DNA of 64,000 nucleotides, taken from the NCBI GenBank assembly GCA_937928005.1, contig CALFVD010000013.1, positions 45,665 to 109,664 of the forward strand, written 5' to 3'. The position numbers were made by a program, and so were the translations under genes. Positions 39,657 to 48,613 of this stretch are shown here, piece by piece (within the stretch, counting starts at the first letter, position 1; the number at the start of each line of letters is the position of its first letter). This stretch comes from an uncultured Neomegalonema sp. GTDB taxonomy: Bacteria > Pseudomonadota > Alphaproteobacteria > Rhodobacterales > Rhodobacteraceae. A model generated the notes under the pieces. That model had not been told where the DNA came from and made no database searches. It saw only the letters and a list, made by a program, of their open reading frames with translations.

Positions 39657-41054
39657 TTAAGCGACACTCACCTGAGTATTAGTTGGTTCGTCCTCGATGA
39701 TATCATTGAGCTCCAGCGTTTCCTCGTCTTCAATGGGCAGGCGCCGCCAAAAATCGATGGTCATTTGTTTTACGATATCGGCGGCGTCTTGTGCTGATCG
39801 CTCATCGGATTCATAGCCCAGCAATCCAATCAGTTCTTCTGCTTCCCTGATTTGGATGGCAACTTGATGATGTTCCGATGTAAGTTTTAACCCGGATTTC
39901 ATATAATTGTTTAGGGTGTTGAGAGATTTCAACATCTCTTCAAACAGTGGCGCATATCCCTCTACGCCCACATGATCAATTACGTCTTTACAGGCTTGTA
40001 TATGGCTCAAGAGTGTCGTTTTTACTTCGCTCACACTTGGTGCATGGATGAAGCGATCCGAGCCGCCCTCTTGTTCCGGTGCAGGGCCGCCGCCGTCTTC
40101 ATACGCACCCTCATCTTCACCATCGTCATCTAATAACAGACGCTCGAATTCTGAGGCAGATGCGCGGATATCGGCGGTTTGTTTACGTTTGGCTTCCGTT
40201 TCCTGAATCGTATCAAGTTCACCGAGAAGATATTGAGCCTGCGCAATCAGGGATGCTTCATGTTCCGATGTCTTTGCGATCAGCGTTTTCAACAGGGTGC
40301 CGCCGCCACTCGCCGCAAAGCCATCAACGTCGATCACTGATCCGTCCGGGGCCGACAGGCGCGCGGTATCCACGGAAATACTGACCATCGCATCGAAATA
40401 CTCGCAGGCTGTGGCGCATTTTTCTTCAAAGATCTGATTTTCTTGGTCAGTGATAACGAAATCTGCGCCCGTTAGGATCAGAATGCTTCGCTCTTTCTGA
40501 CGTTCAGGTATGCTCTTCCAAAGGCGCAATTCATCGGCGCTCCATGGCGTTTTTGCATTTGAACACCAAGCCACGATATCGGCGCTTCGTATCATCTGAA
40601 ACAGTTGATGCGTCCGGCGTTCTTCACCATCGTAACTTGGATAGATCAGGAACCCGATTTCCATCAGGATTGGGCGCGGCAATTCGAGGTCGATCAAGGT
40701 GGCATCCGCATATGCCGCCGCAATATCGCATCCCTCATATTCTGTCCGGGACGAGCCGGAAACAGCCAAAGTCCGCGCCTCTCGGCCATAGCGTACCCGT
40801 ATCGGCGGGCATGTATCTATATCATGGGGCGCGGCGAATAGGTCGGTTCCGAGTAGGAATTCCGCCAGCATCCCATGCTCAGACCCTTTTGGTCCGGCAA
40901 TGACTACCCGTATTGGCGCGGATAATTGGTCGATGGTCGTGGATAGCAGCGCCCGGTGCTCTGACTTCACCAAAGATGCATCATCGCCAAAAGTATCGCG
41001 AACGGCTTGTAAGCGACTGAGCAGGGATGTCTTTTCATTTTCGAGCGGCATCAC
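39657..41054 (-). CDS. Dynamin-like pseudo-GTPase (degenerate P-loop)
   Basis: IRVVIAGPKGSEHGMLAEFLLGTDLFAA..DTCPPIRVRYG aligns in position with the P-loop region of GTPase B but lacks GK[ST]; ILILTGADFV at the G4 position. Confidence 0.6.
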   Translation of the reverse strand: MMPLENEKTSLLSRLQAVRDTFGDDASLVKSEHRALLSTTIDQLSAPIRVVIAGPKGSEHGMLAEFLLGTDLFAAPHDIDTCPPIRVRYGREARTLAVSGSSRTEYEGCDIAAAYADATLIDLELPRPILMEIGFLIYPSYDGEERRTHQLFQMIRSADIVAWCSNAKTPWSADELRLWKSIPERQKERSILILTGADFVITDQENQIFEEKCATACEYFDAMVSISVDTARLSAPDGSVIDVDGFAASGGGTLLKTLIAKTSEHEASLIAQAQYLLGELDTIQETEAKRKQTADIRASASEFERLLLDDDGEDEGAYEDGGGPAPEQEGGSDRFIHAPSVSEVKTTLLSHIQACKDVIDHVGVEGYAPLFEEMLKSLNTLNNYMKSGLKLTSEHHQVAIQIREAEELIGLLGYESDERSAQDAADIVKQMTIDFWRRLPIEDEETLELNDIIEDEPTNTQVSVA

Positions 41055-41824
41055 GCTAGAACCTTCACTATGGACATCGAAACATTGTCCTGCTCATCGT
41101 GGGCGAGGTGATCGATTGCTGATTTAAACTGGTGAGCGATGATCTGACTGGGGGCATCAATGAAACCGTTGATGATCTCGATGATTTCTTGCTGCGATAG
41201 GTATTCCAGACCATCGCTGGCCACGATCAACACATCGCCGGGCAGCAGCGTCAAACCGTCTTCCGTACAATCGAGCTTGTTAATGCGCTGGCCAGTTAAC
41301 GCAGAGGTCAGCACGCTACGATCTGGGTGATCTTCGGCTTCGCAAGGCGACAGCTTTCCTTGCATGACCATCGCATCAATCTCTGCCGCCATCGAATGAT
41401 CGGCATTGAGACGAAAAATCTTCTGGTCCCGATAGAGCAGTAGCAGCGAATCGCCCACCGATGCCCAGTAGAGATGTTGGTCAAAATTCACCGCGCCGAT
41501 GACGGTCGCGCCCATGCCCTGATATTCTGGCATTTCGCTGATATGCGTACCAATGGCCGCATTGGCCTTTTCGACGGCGCGTTTCAGGACGCTATAGGTG
41601 CGTCCCTTGAATTCTGGTAGGTTGCATGTGCTTTCGAGTAAGGTTTCCTGCACCGCGCTAACGCAAATCTTGCTGGCGATATCGCCGCCCGCATGGCCGC
41701 CCATCCCATCGGACAGAATCGTAAAGCCGAATTCCGCACCGACCGGATAGCATGAGACAACCGCATCTTCTTGATAAGTGCGCTGTCCCTGCATCAATAA
41801 TGTGGCGGAATCGAAATGCGGCAT
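41051..41824 (-). CDS. PP2C-type Ser/Thr protein phosphatase
   Basis: RTYQEDAVV, ILSDGMGGHAGGDIAS, YQGMGATVIG, ASVGDSLLLLYR, IVASDGLEYLS, DEQDNVSMSIV. Confidence 0.93.
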   Translation of the reverse strand: MPHFDSATLLMQGQRTYQEDAVVSCYPVGAEFGFTILSDGMGGHAGGDIASKICVSAVQETLLESTCNLPEFKGRTYSVLKRAVEKANAAIGTHISEMPEYQGMGATVIGAVNFDQHLYWASVGDSLLLLYRDQKIFRLNADHSMAAEIDAMVMQGKLSPCEAEDHPDRSVLTSALTGQRINKLDCTEDGLTLLPGDVLIVASDGLEYLSQQEIIEIINGFIDAPSQIIAHQFKSAIDHLAHDEQDNVSMSIVKVLA

Positions 41825-41831
41825 CGACGGA

Positions 41832-42704
41832 TTATCCCGCAAACAGAACATCGTCGTCCTGTGTTCCATCGGTCCAATTGAATGTCTCATCGCACAGGAT
41901 GGTCAGTCGCAGGCTCGTCTCGCCCATGCTGATAATATCGCCATCACTCAATTGTTCTGTCGTCAGCAGCGGCTTGCTATTCAGGCGCACGATATTCGCC
42001 TTACCACCATGGCCGACATAGAACAGATGGCTGTCAGGATCATAAGCGATTGAGGCATGATTAGAGCGCGAGATGCTCAGATCACCGAAATCGAGGGCAA
42101 CCGTTTCTTCGGCATCACGCCCAATCTGCGACACGCCAGAGCGCAGCGCAAAGCATGTTCCGCGCCCTGGACCTTTGGTAACAACCAGCCAACCAACGGG
42201 GAAAGTCACCCGCGCAGATGGCATAGCAGGGGCCGTGTTTTCCATCACGCGGTGCTGAGCATCGGCATCATCATTCGCGTTCAGCAGCCGGGTCTTCACC
42301 CGACCGGCGCTCTTGCGCGAAGGCATGGGCACGGGTTTTACGGGCTGAGGATTATCCAGCTCATCGGCGGTTCGCCACATTGATGCGGCACCGGGTGCCA
42401 CAGGTTTCGGCTCACTCGCCGCATCGTCCAAAAAGGCGGCGATTGCGGCATCTTCATCATCGTCCAATTCGGCCACAAGGCTTTCGAGCGATGGATCAAG
42501 ACTGCGCCGAGCAGAGGCGGCCTGTGGACGTTTTGGTATGGGCAGTGCGCGCCGCCGTTCCGGCTGTGCCGGAGCCGCCGGAACATCAATAGCGGCCTTA
42601 AGGTCGCGGTGACGCGCGGAAGGATCAAGGCTACGTGTTACCGGTGGATTCTCATCCTCCCGAGAAGTTTTTACAATTTCTGCGAGATTCGAGAATAATT
42701 TCAT
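41832..42704 (-). CDS. FHA domain protein
   Basis: C-terminal FHA: GRGTCFALRSGVSQIGRDAEETVALDFGDLSISRSNHASIAYD..VRLNSKPLLTTEQLSDGDIISMGETSLRL. Confidence 0.9.
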   Translation of the reverse strand: MKLFSNLAEIVKTSREDENPPVTRSLDPSARHRDLKAAIDVPAAPAQPERRRALPIPKRPQAASARRSLDPSLESLVAELDDDEDAAIAAFLDDAASEPKPVAPGAASMWRTADELDNPQPVKPVPMPSRKSAGRVKTRLLNANDDADAQHRVMENTAPAMPSARVTFPVGWLVVTKGPGRGTCFALRSGVSQIGRDAEETVALDFGDLSISRSNHASIAYDPDSHLFYVGHGGKANIVRLNSKPLLTTEQLSDGDIISMGETSLRLTILCDETFNWTDGTQDDDVLFAG

Positions 42705-42824
42705 CGCTCGATATCCTTGGTCGATAATGCTTCAGAAGTCGGGTTGTCTGCGGGCGATGTGAAGGCAGGCTGATGCCGTTCCCACACCGCCCCGGAGCTT
42801 TATGCCCAATCCATCGTGAGTGGA

Positions 42825-43181
42825 TTAGACGCTGACAGAGCTTTCAACAGTCTTCACGGCGAGGCGTGCCATGCCGAGATTGGCCGATTTCTTTTCGAGA
42901 GCGACATACATGAAGATCGCAGGGTTGCTCGCGAGCGGACGGATCAGGTGATACTGCGTGCCCAGCGTGATCAGGATATCCTCGATGGCATCTTTGAGGT
43001 TCAGAGCGGCCATGGCGGCGTTCTTCGCACGAACGACTTCGGTGTTAGCAGCGCCAGCCGCTTCGAGGTCGAAACGCGCGCTACCGCCTTCGGAGGCGAG
43101 CATCAGGCCGGATTCACTGTCGACGAGGCAGGCGCCGATGAAGCCAGCAATATTGTTCAGTGCAGAAATGTCAGTAGACAT
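42825..43181 (-). CDS. Roadblock/LC7-domain-like protein
   Basis: GFIGACLVDSESGLMLASEGGSARFDLEAAGAANTEVVRAKNAAMAALNLKDAIEDILITLGTQYHLIRPL. Confidence 0.8.
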   Translation of the reverse strand: MSTDISALNNIAGFIGACLVDSESGLMLASEGGSARFDLEAAGAANTEVVRAKNAAMAALNLKDAIEDILITLGTQYHLIRPLASNPAIFMYVALEKKSANLGMARLAVKTVESSVSV

Positions 43182-43586
43182 GGATCGCTCCCAGGAAAAT
43201 GTGATGCGTGAGCCTGTTTGCCCACCTCGTCCTGTTGACCATGCAGGGCTGTATTTTTGGTTAAGACCCGTTGGTTATAAAGGGCCACATTGCCAGTATC
43301 TGGACCGTAAAATGCGGCGACACCCTCGATAAGATGGCGAGACGCGCGCGTTATTTTGCGCATTAGATTATGCCCGGAGGAGCGTTAAGAACTGGTAGGA
43401 ATGGAGCTGACTCATTTATAAGTTTCAAATAACAATCGAAGAAATAAACTCTATAACAACAATATCTTGAGTGGAAATCTCTCACTGTTTTGAGGGTAAT
43501 AACCGAGATTGGACAACGAACTGGCGTCCCCATTGCATTCCCAAAATATGAGTCGCCGGATGGCCCGTTGAAATAATCGAGGTGAT

Positions 43587-44357
43587 ATGATGGACAGCGT
43601 TCTGGAGTACGAGATTGTCGAAAAAATCACTGCAAAAAATGCAACCACATTCCGCGCCAATATCGACGTACAATTACTCCAGCGCCTCTCACAGAGCTTC
43701 GATGCCGGTGCGGCGTCCTTCTGGTTTCGATTCTTCGGTGAGGTCAATTTTCATGCGCAACGATTCGACGGCCTGACCGATGTGACATTTCACATCGCGC
43801 TGACGGATGAAGCGCGGGAGCAACGATCACTTGCCGCCCCGGTCATCACCCGGTTGAGTAAGCGCGAGGCATGGGGTGATCATGTGCCACTGCTCGATTC
43901 CCCCAATGTCGATGCCATCTACATCACATCCGAGAATTTGAAGGCCGATGAGGTGCCCCGTATCCCGACCAAACCCGAAGCCGAACGATTGGCGGCAATC
44001 CGCGCCGCATTCGCTGATATGCTGGATGCGGATAATCTCGACGAGGGTATGCAGGCCGATCTGGCAACCCGGATCGTGTCGGACTTGCTGATCGGTGAAT
44101 TCGATTCCGATGCGCGCGGGGCGATGGCAACGGTCGTGGGTGTGTGGGTGGGGGATAGGGTGTCCGAGCTTACCGGACTAAAATGGCATTGCATTGATGA
44201 GGCGGAAACCGTCTCCTATTGCATCCATGATCCGGTCAGGAAAGTTTCGTGCTTCCCCTTCGATGCGATGAACAAGCGCCTGAATGCGCGCGAAGCATTT
44301 CAACCGCACCTGCTCGCCGAAACTTTTGCTAAGGCTTTGAAGTCGATGCCAAATTGA
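43587..44357 (+). CDS. Hypothetical protein with DUF3806-like C-terminus, divergent from cassette
   Basis: ARGAMATVVGVWVGDRVSELTGLKWHCIDEAETVSYCIHDPVRKVSCFPFDAMNKRL pattern. Confidence 0.55.
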   Translation: MMDSVLEYEIVEKITAKNATTFRANIDVQLLQRLSQSFDAGAASFWFRFFGEVNFHAQRFDGLTDVTFHIALTDEAREQRSLAAPVITRLSKREAWGDHVPLLDSPNVDAIYITSENLKADEVPRIPTKPEAERLAAIRAAFADMLDADNLDEGMQADLATRIVSDLLIGEFDSDARGAMATVVGVWVGDRVSELTGLKWHCIDEAETVSYCIHDPVRKVSCFPFDAMNKRLNAREAFQPHLLAETFAKALKSMPN

Positions 44358-44519
44358 AGCGGGTAGGGCGATGCTTCATGGTTGCTATTCGCCATTGGAT
44401 GAGATCGCACCGCCGTCGAATTTTGAGCTTGCCCCCAAACCCCTGATCAGGTCCAAATTGAGGGAGGTAACGTCGTGTACTGTGCTCCGGGCCTATGCGA
44501 CGGTCTCAGAGTCAGAGGC

Positions 44520-44646
44520 AGAGGCAAGCACGGCATCGGGCTGGTATCTGCAGTTCTATAATGGCCGCAGACCGCATTCATCACTTGAAGAGTAGCCCGA
44601 TCAGGCATACCTCAAAACGCAGCAGCCAATCCCGGCAGCGGCATAA
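44520..44646 (+). pseudogene. IS3-family transposase (OrfB) C-terminal remnant with internal stop
   Basis: GWYLQFYNGRRPHSSLEE*PDQAYLKTQQPIPAAA*, typical IS3 OrfB C-terminal sequence; N-terminal part absent. Confidence 0.75.
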
Positions 44647-44652
44647 ACAGAG

Positions 44653-44689
44653 TGTCAGGAAATGCGCTCTCTAAGCGCAATTCCTGACA
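44653..44689. repeat. Hairpin, 15-bp stem (1 mismatch)
   Basis: tgtcaggaaatgcgc-tctctaa-gcgcaattcctgaca. Confidence 0.7.
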
Positions 44690-44720
44690 TAACGTGATCG
44701 CGTATTGCTCTAAAGCCGCT

Positions 44721-45347
44721 TTACCCGCCCGTGCGGCGTACATCTTCTTCGGGATAGCCGAGCCAGTCTGACCCTTCATATCCGCTGTGGCATTCGTTGC
44801 ATGCTTTGAAGACGTTCACGGCGAGTGGTTTGCCGTTTGGTTGAACGGCCATGTAGTACCAGTCGTTCGTCTTGGGCGAGGTGCCCGCTGCAACCTTCTG
44901 CATAAAGTAGAGGGGGCCGTGCTTGGTTTTACCATTGTCACCAACGCTAAAGCTTTCCTTGGCGATCACGGTGCCCACTGGCATTTTCGCGCCTTCATCC
45001 TTGAACTTCAAGTATTCAGCCGCCCCTACCGAATTGACATAAGTGAAGAGGAAGCGGTCGCCATGGGCGCCCGGATTGGCGGGTAAGGTGCTGGCGGGGG
45101 TCCAGGTGCGGAATTTTTCGACGAATTCCAGCGGCACCCAGCGTTTTGGCCCGGTCAGATAGCCTGTACCCATATCATCGGCGATACACAGATAAACTTC
45201 ATGCGCGTCGGCATTGGTCATCGCATCGCGCGGAACGGTCAGATTACAGTTCGCGTCCACATGGCCACTGCCTGCTGCATTGAGTATTCCGGCGGTGCCG
45301 AGGATACCGCCGATAGCGGCCAATCCGATCAAGAATGTGCGTTTCAA
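44721..45347 (-). CDS. Cytochrome P460 family protein
   Basis: Signal peptide; RWVPLEFVEKFRTWTPASTLPANPG, GPLYFMQKVAAG, FKACNECHSGYEGSDWLGYPE (CxxCH). Confidence 0.8.
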   Translation of the reverse strand: MKRTFLIGLAAIGGILGTAGILNAAGSGHVDANCNLTVPRDAMTNADAHEVYLCIADDMGTGYLTGPKRWVPLEFVEKFRTWTPASTLPANPGAHGDRFLFTYVNSVGAAEYLKFKDEGAKMPVGTVIAKESFSVGDNGKTKHGPLYFMQKVAAGTSPKTNDWYYMAVQPNGKPLAVNVFKACNECHSGYEGSDWLGYPEEDVRRTGG

Positions 45348-45533
45348 CTTCTTACTCCCCTAATTGGTTGTGTGAGACGCACCGTATACGGCATGGGAGG
45401 CGGATAAAGACAAGATGTCGCACTTTCTTGTGAAGACGATGTATCTTTGTCGATGTGGCGTATCTGCAAGTTCACTGGACGGCACCGTCAAAATGCCTTT
45501 TATGACGCTCCAGACACGTATGAAGGATCGAAG

Positions 45534-47270
45534 ATGGATATCTTTGCCGAATTTCGGGACACAGTGCTGGCGGCGCTGGACACGATGGACCTGCCCGATG
45601 GGTTGAAGACTGCTGGTGTTAGCGCCGAGCCGCCCCGCGATGCTTCCCATGGCGATGTCGCCTCGAATGTTGCGATGGTTATTGCGAAACAGGCGGGGGT
45701 GAAACCGCGTGATCTCGCCGAAGGGTTGGCCGCAAAGCTATCGGATGATCCCCGGATTGAGGCCGTCGAAGTGGCCGGGCCGGGCTTTCTCAATATGCGC
45801 TTGTCGCGTGAATTCTGGCAATCACGGGTCGCCGAAGCCCTGCGCGCGGGCGATGCCTATGGGCGCTCTGATATGGGCGCTGGCAAGACGATGAATGTCG
45901 AATATGTCTCGGCCAATCCGACCGGCCCCTTGCATGTGGGCCATACGCGCGGCGCGGTCTTTGGCGATGCGCTGGCCTCCTTGCTTGAATTTGCGGGTTA
46001 TACGGTCACGCGCGAATACTACATCAATGATGGCGGTTCTCAGGTGGATACCCTCGCCCGTTCCGCCTTCGCCCGCTATCAGCAGGCCCATGGACAGGAC
46101 GTTGAGATCGCTGAGGGTCTCTATCCCGGCGATTACATGCGCCCCATCGGCGAAAAGATGAAGGCCGAATTCGGGGATCGCTTCCTCGACATGCCCGAGG
46201 AACAGTGGCTCCCAGAAGTCCGTCCTTTCGCCACCGATGCGATGATGGACCTGATCCGCGCCGATCTGGCCAGTCTCGGTGTCGTCATGGACGTCTTTTT
46301 CTCGGAAAAATCGCTCTATGGCACGGGTTTGATCGAAAAAGCTATCGGCGAGCTTGATGCCAAGGGTTTGATCTACACCGGCGTACTGGAGCCGCCCAAA
46401 GGCAAGAAGCCCGATGATTGGGAGCCGCGCGAGCAGACCTTGTTCAAATCGACCGAATACGGCGATGATGTTGACCGGCCCATTAAGAAGTCGAACGGCG
46501 ATTGGACCTATTTTGCCCCCGACATCGCCTATCACTACGACAAGCTGCAACGCGCCGACGAACTCATCAACGTCTTCGGTGCGGATCACAGCGGTTATAT
46601 CAAGCGTATGAAGGCGGCGTGCATGGCGCTAGGCGACGGCACCGACCGCCTCGACATCAAGATCACCCAGCTCGTGCGCCTGATGAAGGGCGGCGAGGAA
46701 TTGAAGATGTCCAAACGTTCGGGCACCTTCGTCACCCTTGCCGAACTGATCGAGGAGGTCGGCTCCGATGTTGTCCGCTTCGTTATGCTCACCCGCAAGA
46801 ACGACGCATCCTTCGATTTCGACTTCGACAAGGCGCTTGAGCAGTCGAAGGATAACCCCGTCTTCTACGTGCAATACGCCCATGCGCGGGTTTGCTCATT
46901 GCTGCGCCGGGCGCGCGATGAGGCGGGGTTGACGGTGCCTGATGATGCCACGCTGGCCGATGCTGATTTGTCGCGCCTAACCCATGAGGCCGATCTGGCG
47001 CTGATTACAAAGCTCGTCGAATGGCCGCGTCAGATGCGTCTGGCGGCGGAATCGCATGAGCCGCATCGTGTTGCTTTCTACCTCTACGACCTTGCTAGTA
47101 CGTTCCATTCATTATGGAATCGCGGGAATGCCGACTTATCGCTGCGCTTTGTTAAGGACGATGACGAGGCCGAAACGCTGGCCCGTCTGGCCCTCGCGCG
47201 GGCCTGTGCATTAACTATTTCTAACGGTCTGCGAATCTTGGGCGTGACGCCGATGCAGGAAATGCGTTAA
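45534..47270 (+). CDS. argS: Arginyl-tRNA synthetase
   Basis: [58 protein letters not shown]. Confidence 0.97.
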   Translation: MDIFAEFRDTVLAALDTMDLPDGLKTAGVSAEPPRDASHGDVASNVAMVIAKQAGVKPRDLAEGLAAKLSDDPRIEAVEVAGPGFLNMRLSREFWQSRVAEALRAGDAYGRSDMGAGKTMNVEYVSANPTGPLHVGHTRGAVFGDALASLLEFAGYTVTREYYINDGGSQVDTLARSAFARYQQAHGQDVEIAEGLYPGDYMRPIGEKMKAEFGDRFLDMPEEQWLPEVRPFATDAMMDLIRADLASLGVVMDVFFSEKSLYGTGLIEKAIGELDAKGLIYTGVLEPPKGKKPDDWEPREQTLFKSTEYGDDVDRPIKKSNGDWTYFAPDIAYHYDKLQRADELINVFGADHSGYIKRMKAACMALGDGTDRLDIKITQLVRLMKGGEELKMSKRSGTFVTLAELIEEVGSDVVRFVMLTRKNDASFDFDFDKALEQSKDNPVFYVQYAHARVCSLLRRARDEAGLTVPDDATLADADLSRLTHEADLALITKLVEWPRQMRLAAESHEPHRVAFYLYDLASTFHSLWNRGNADLSLRFVKDDDEAETLARLALARACALTISNGLRILGVTPMQEMR

Positions 47271-47358
47271 GGTTGACAAAATAATGCTTTGTCAGAAAAG
47301 CGCGTCGAATCGGGCGGGTCGGCGTGCGGTGTACAGATAATAACCGCCGGGCAGGACC

Positions 47359-48603
47359 ATGAATACAGATCGAGACAGCTACGACGACATCGAAGATGAC
47401 CGGGGTGCCGTGGCCACCAGCGGCAGTGGCGGGGCCATTCTTGGCGTGCTGATGACGCTGGTGATTGGGTGCGGTCTTGTCTTCGCAGCGTATAAACTGG
47501 GCCAACGCACCAGCGTTGATGACCCCCCCCTCCTGCGCGCTGATGCACAGGAAGCGAAGATGGTGCCCCTCGACGAGGGCGGCACCCCCATCGCCAATCA
47601 GGATAATGACGCTTATGCGATGGTTGATCAGGCACGCCGTGACCGCGTGCCTTCCGGTGAAGTGGATGGCGTACTCGTCACCGACCAACTGCCTGCGCGG
47701 GAACTGGACCCCGCCAGCACATTGGCCGTGACGGCGGCGCAGCAGGACGCTTTACGCATCGACGAATTGCAGCCCGCGCCCTCCCTCAGCGGTCAACCAT
47801 CGCTCACCGATAATGCCGCCCCCGACCGAACCGCTGAATTGCAGCTTTCGGGCGGTGCGGGTGTTACGCAGGCGACGGAAGATGCCGTACTGCGCGCGAA
47901 TACCATCGACCCGAACGCTGCTACTACTGGAAATGCAAGTGTTTCAGCGGGCGGCACGCCGCAAGTTGCTGGGCTGAATGTACCATCGGCGACGGGTCTG
48001 CCTTCCACGACTGGTCTGTCTGGTAATGCGAACGCACCGACGACTGGCCTGCAACTGCCAAATGTCAGTGTTCCGCCGCTTGTCCGCGCTCCCGATACGG
48101 CGATTGTGGTTGCTCCGGCTATCACACCCGGCCCGCTTACCGAGGATAGTTTTGGTGATGGCATCGTTGCGCCTATGCCGCGTATCAAGCCCGACCTTGG
48201 CCCGTCGATTACATCCGCAGGGCGTAGCGCGTTGACGCAGCCGCGCACGGGTCCCCTTGCTCCGGCGGCGGCGGTGGCAACCACGATTATTCCATCACAG
48301 CCTGCTGGAGCCGGGCTTGTCGCGCCCGCTGGCTTGCCTCCGCAGCCCAGAGGCGATGCACAGGTACAGCTTGGCGCAATGCCTTCACCCGATCAGGTGC
48401 GTGGCCGTTGGCGTGAATTGCAATCACAGCATTCCGATCTGTTGGGCCGCCTTGGGCTTCAGGTGCTACCCGTGCGTACGGCACAGGGGGCGGAGCTTCA
48501 TCGCCTGCGCGTCGGACCTTTGCCGACCACTCAATCGGCGGCGCAGCTTTGTGCCCAGCTTCGCGGACGAGGCGTCGATTGCTTCGTGCCCACGCGGCGC
48601 TGA
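47359..48603 (+). CDS. SPOR domain-containing protein
   Basis: N-terminal TM, Pro/Thr/Ala-rich linker, C-terminal VQLGAMPSPDQVRGRWRELQSQHSDLLGRLGLQVLPV..LRVGPLPTTQSAAQLCAQLRGRGVDCFV. Confidence 0.9.
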   Translation: MNTDRDSYDDIEDDRGAVATSGSGGAILGVLMTLVIGCGLVFAAYKLGQRTSVDDPPLLRADAQEAKMVPLDEGGTPIANQDNDAYAMVDQARRDRVPSGEVDGVLVTDQLPARELDPASTLAVTAAQQDALRIDELQPAPSLSGQPSLTDNAAPDRTAELQLSGGAGVTQATEDAVLRANTIDPNAATTGNASVSAGGTPQVAGLNVPSATGLPSTTGLSGNANAPTTGLQLPNVSVPPLVRAPDTAIVVAPAITPGPLTEDSFGDGIVAPMPRIKPDLGPSITSAGRSALTQPRTGPLAPAAAVATTIIPSQPAGAGLVAPAGLPPQPRGDAQVQLGAMPSPDQVRGRWRELQSQHSDLLGRLGLQVLPVRTAQGAELHRLRVGPLPTTQSAAQLCAQLRGRGVDCFVPTRR

Positions 48604-48613
48604 CGTAGCGCCC

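Noticed and set aside
33686-43181. Type VI secretion regulatory locus (PpkA/PppA/Fha)
   Set aside because: Kinase, PP2C and FHA are present, but no Tss/Hcp/VgrG/ClpV-type genes are in the window and the GTPase/roadblock genes do not fit.
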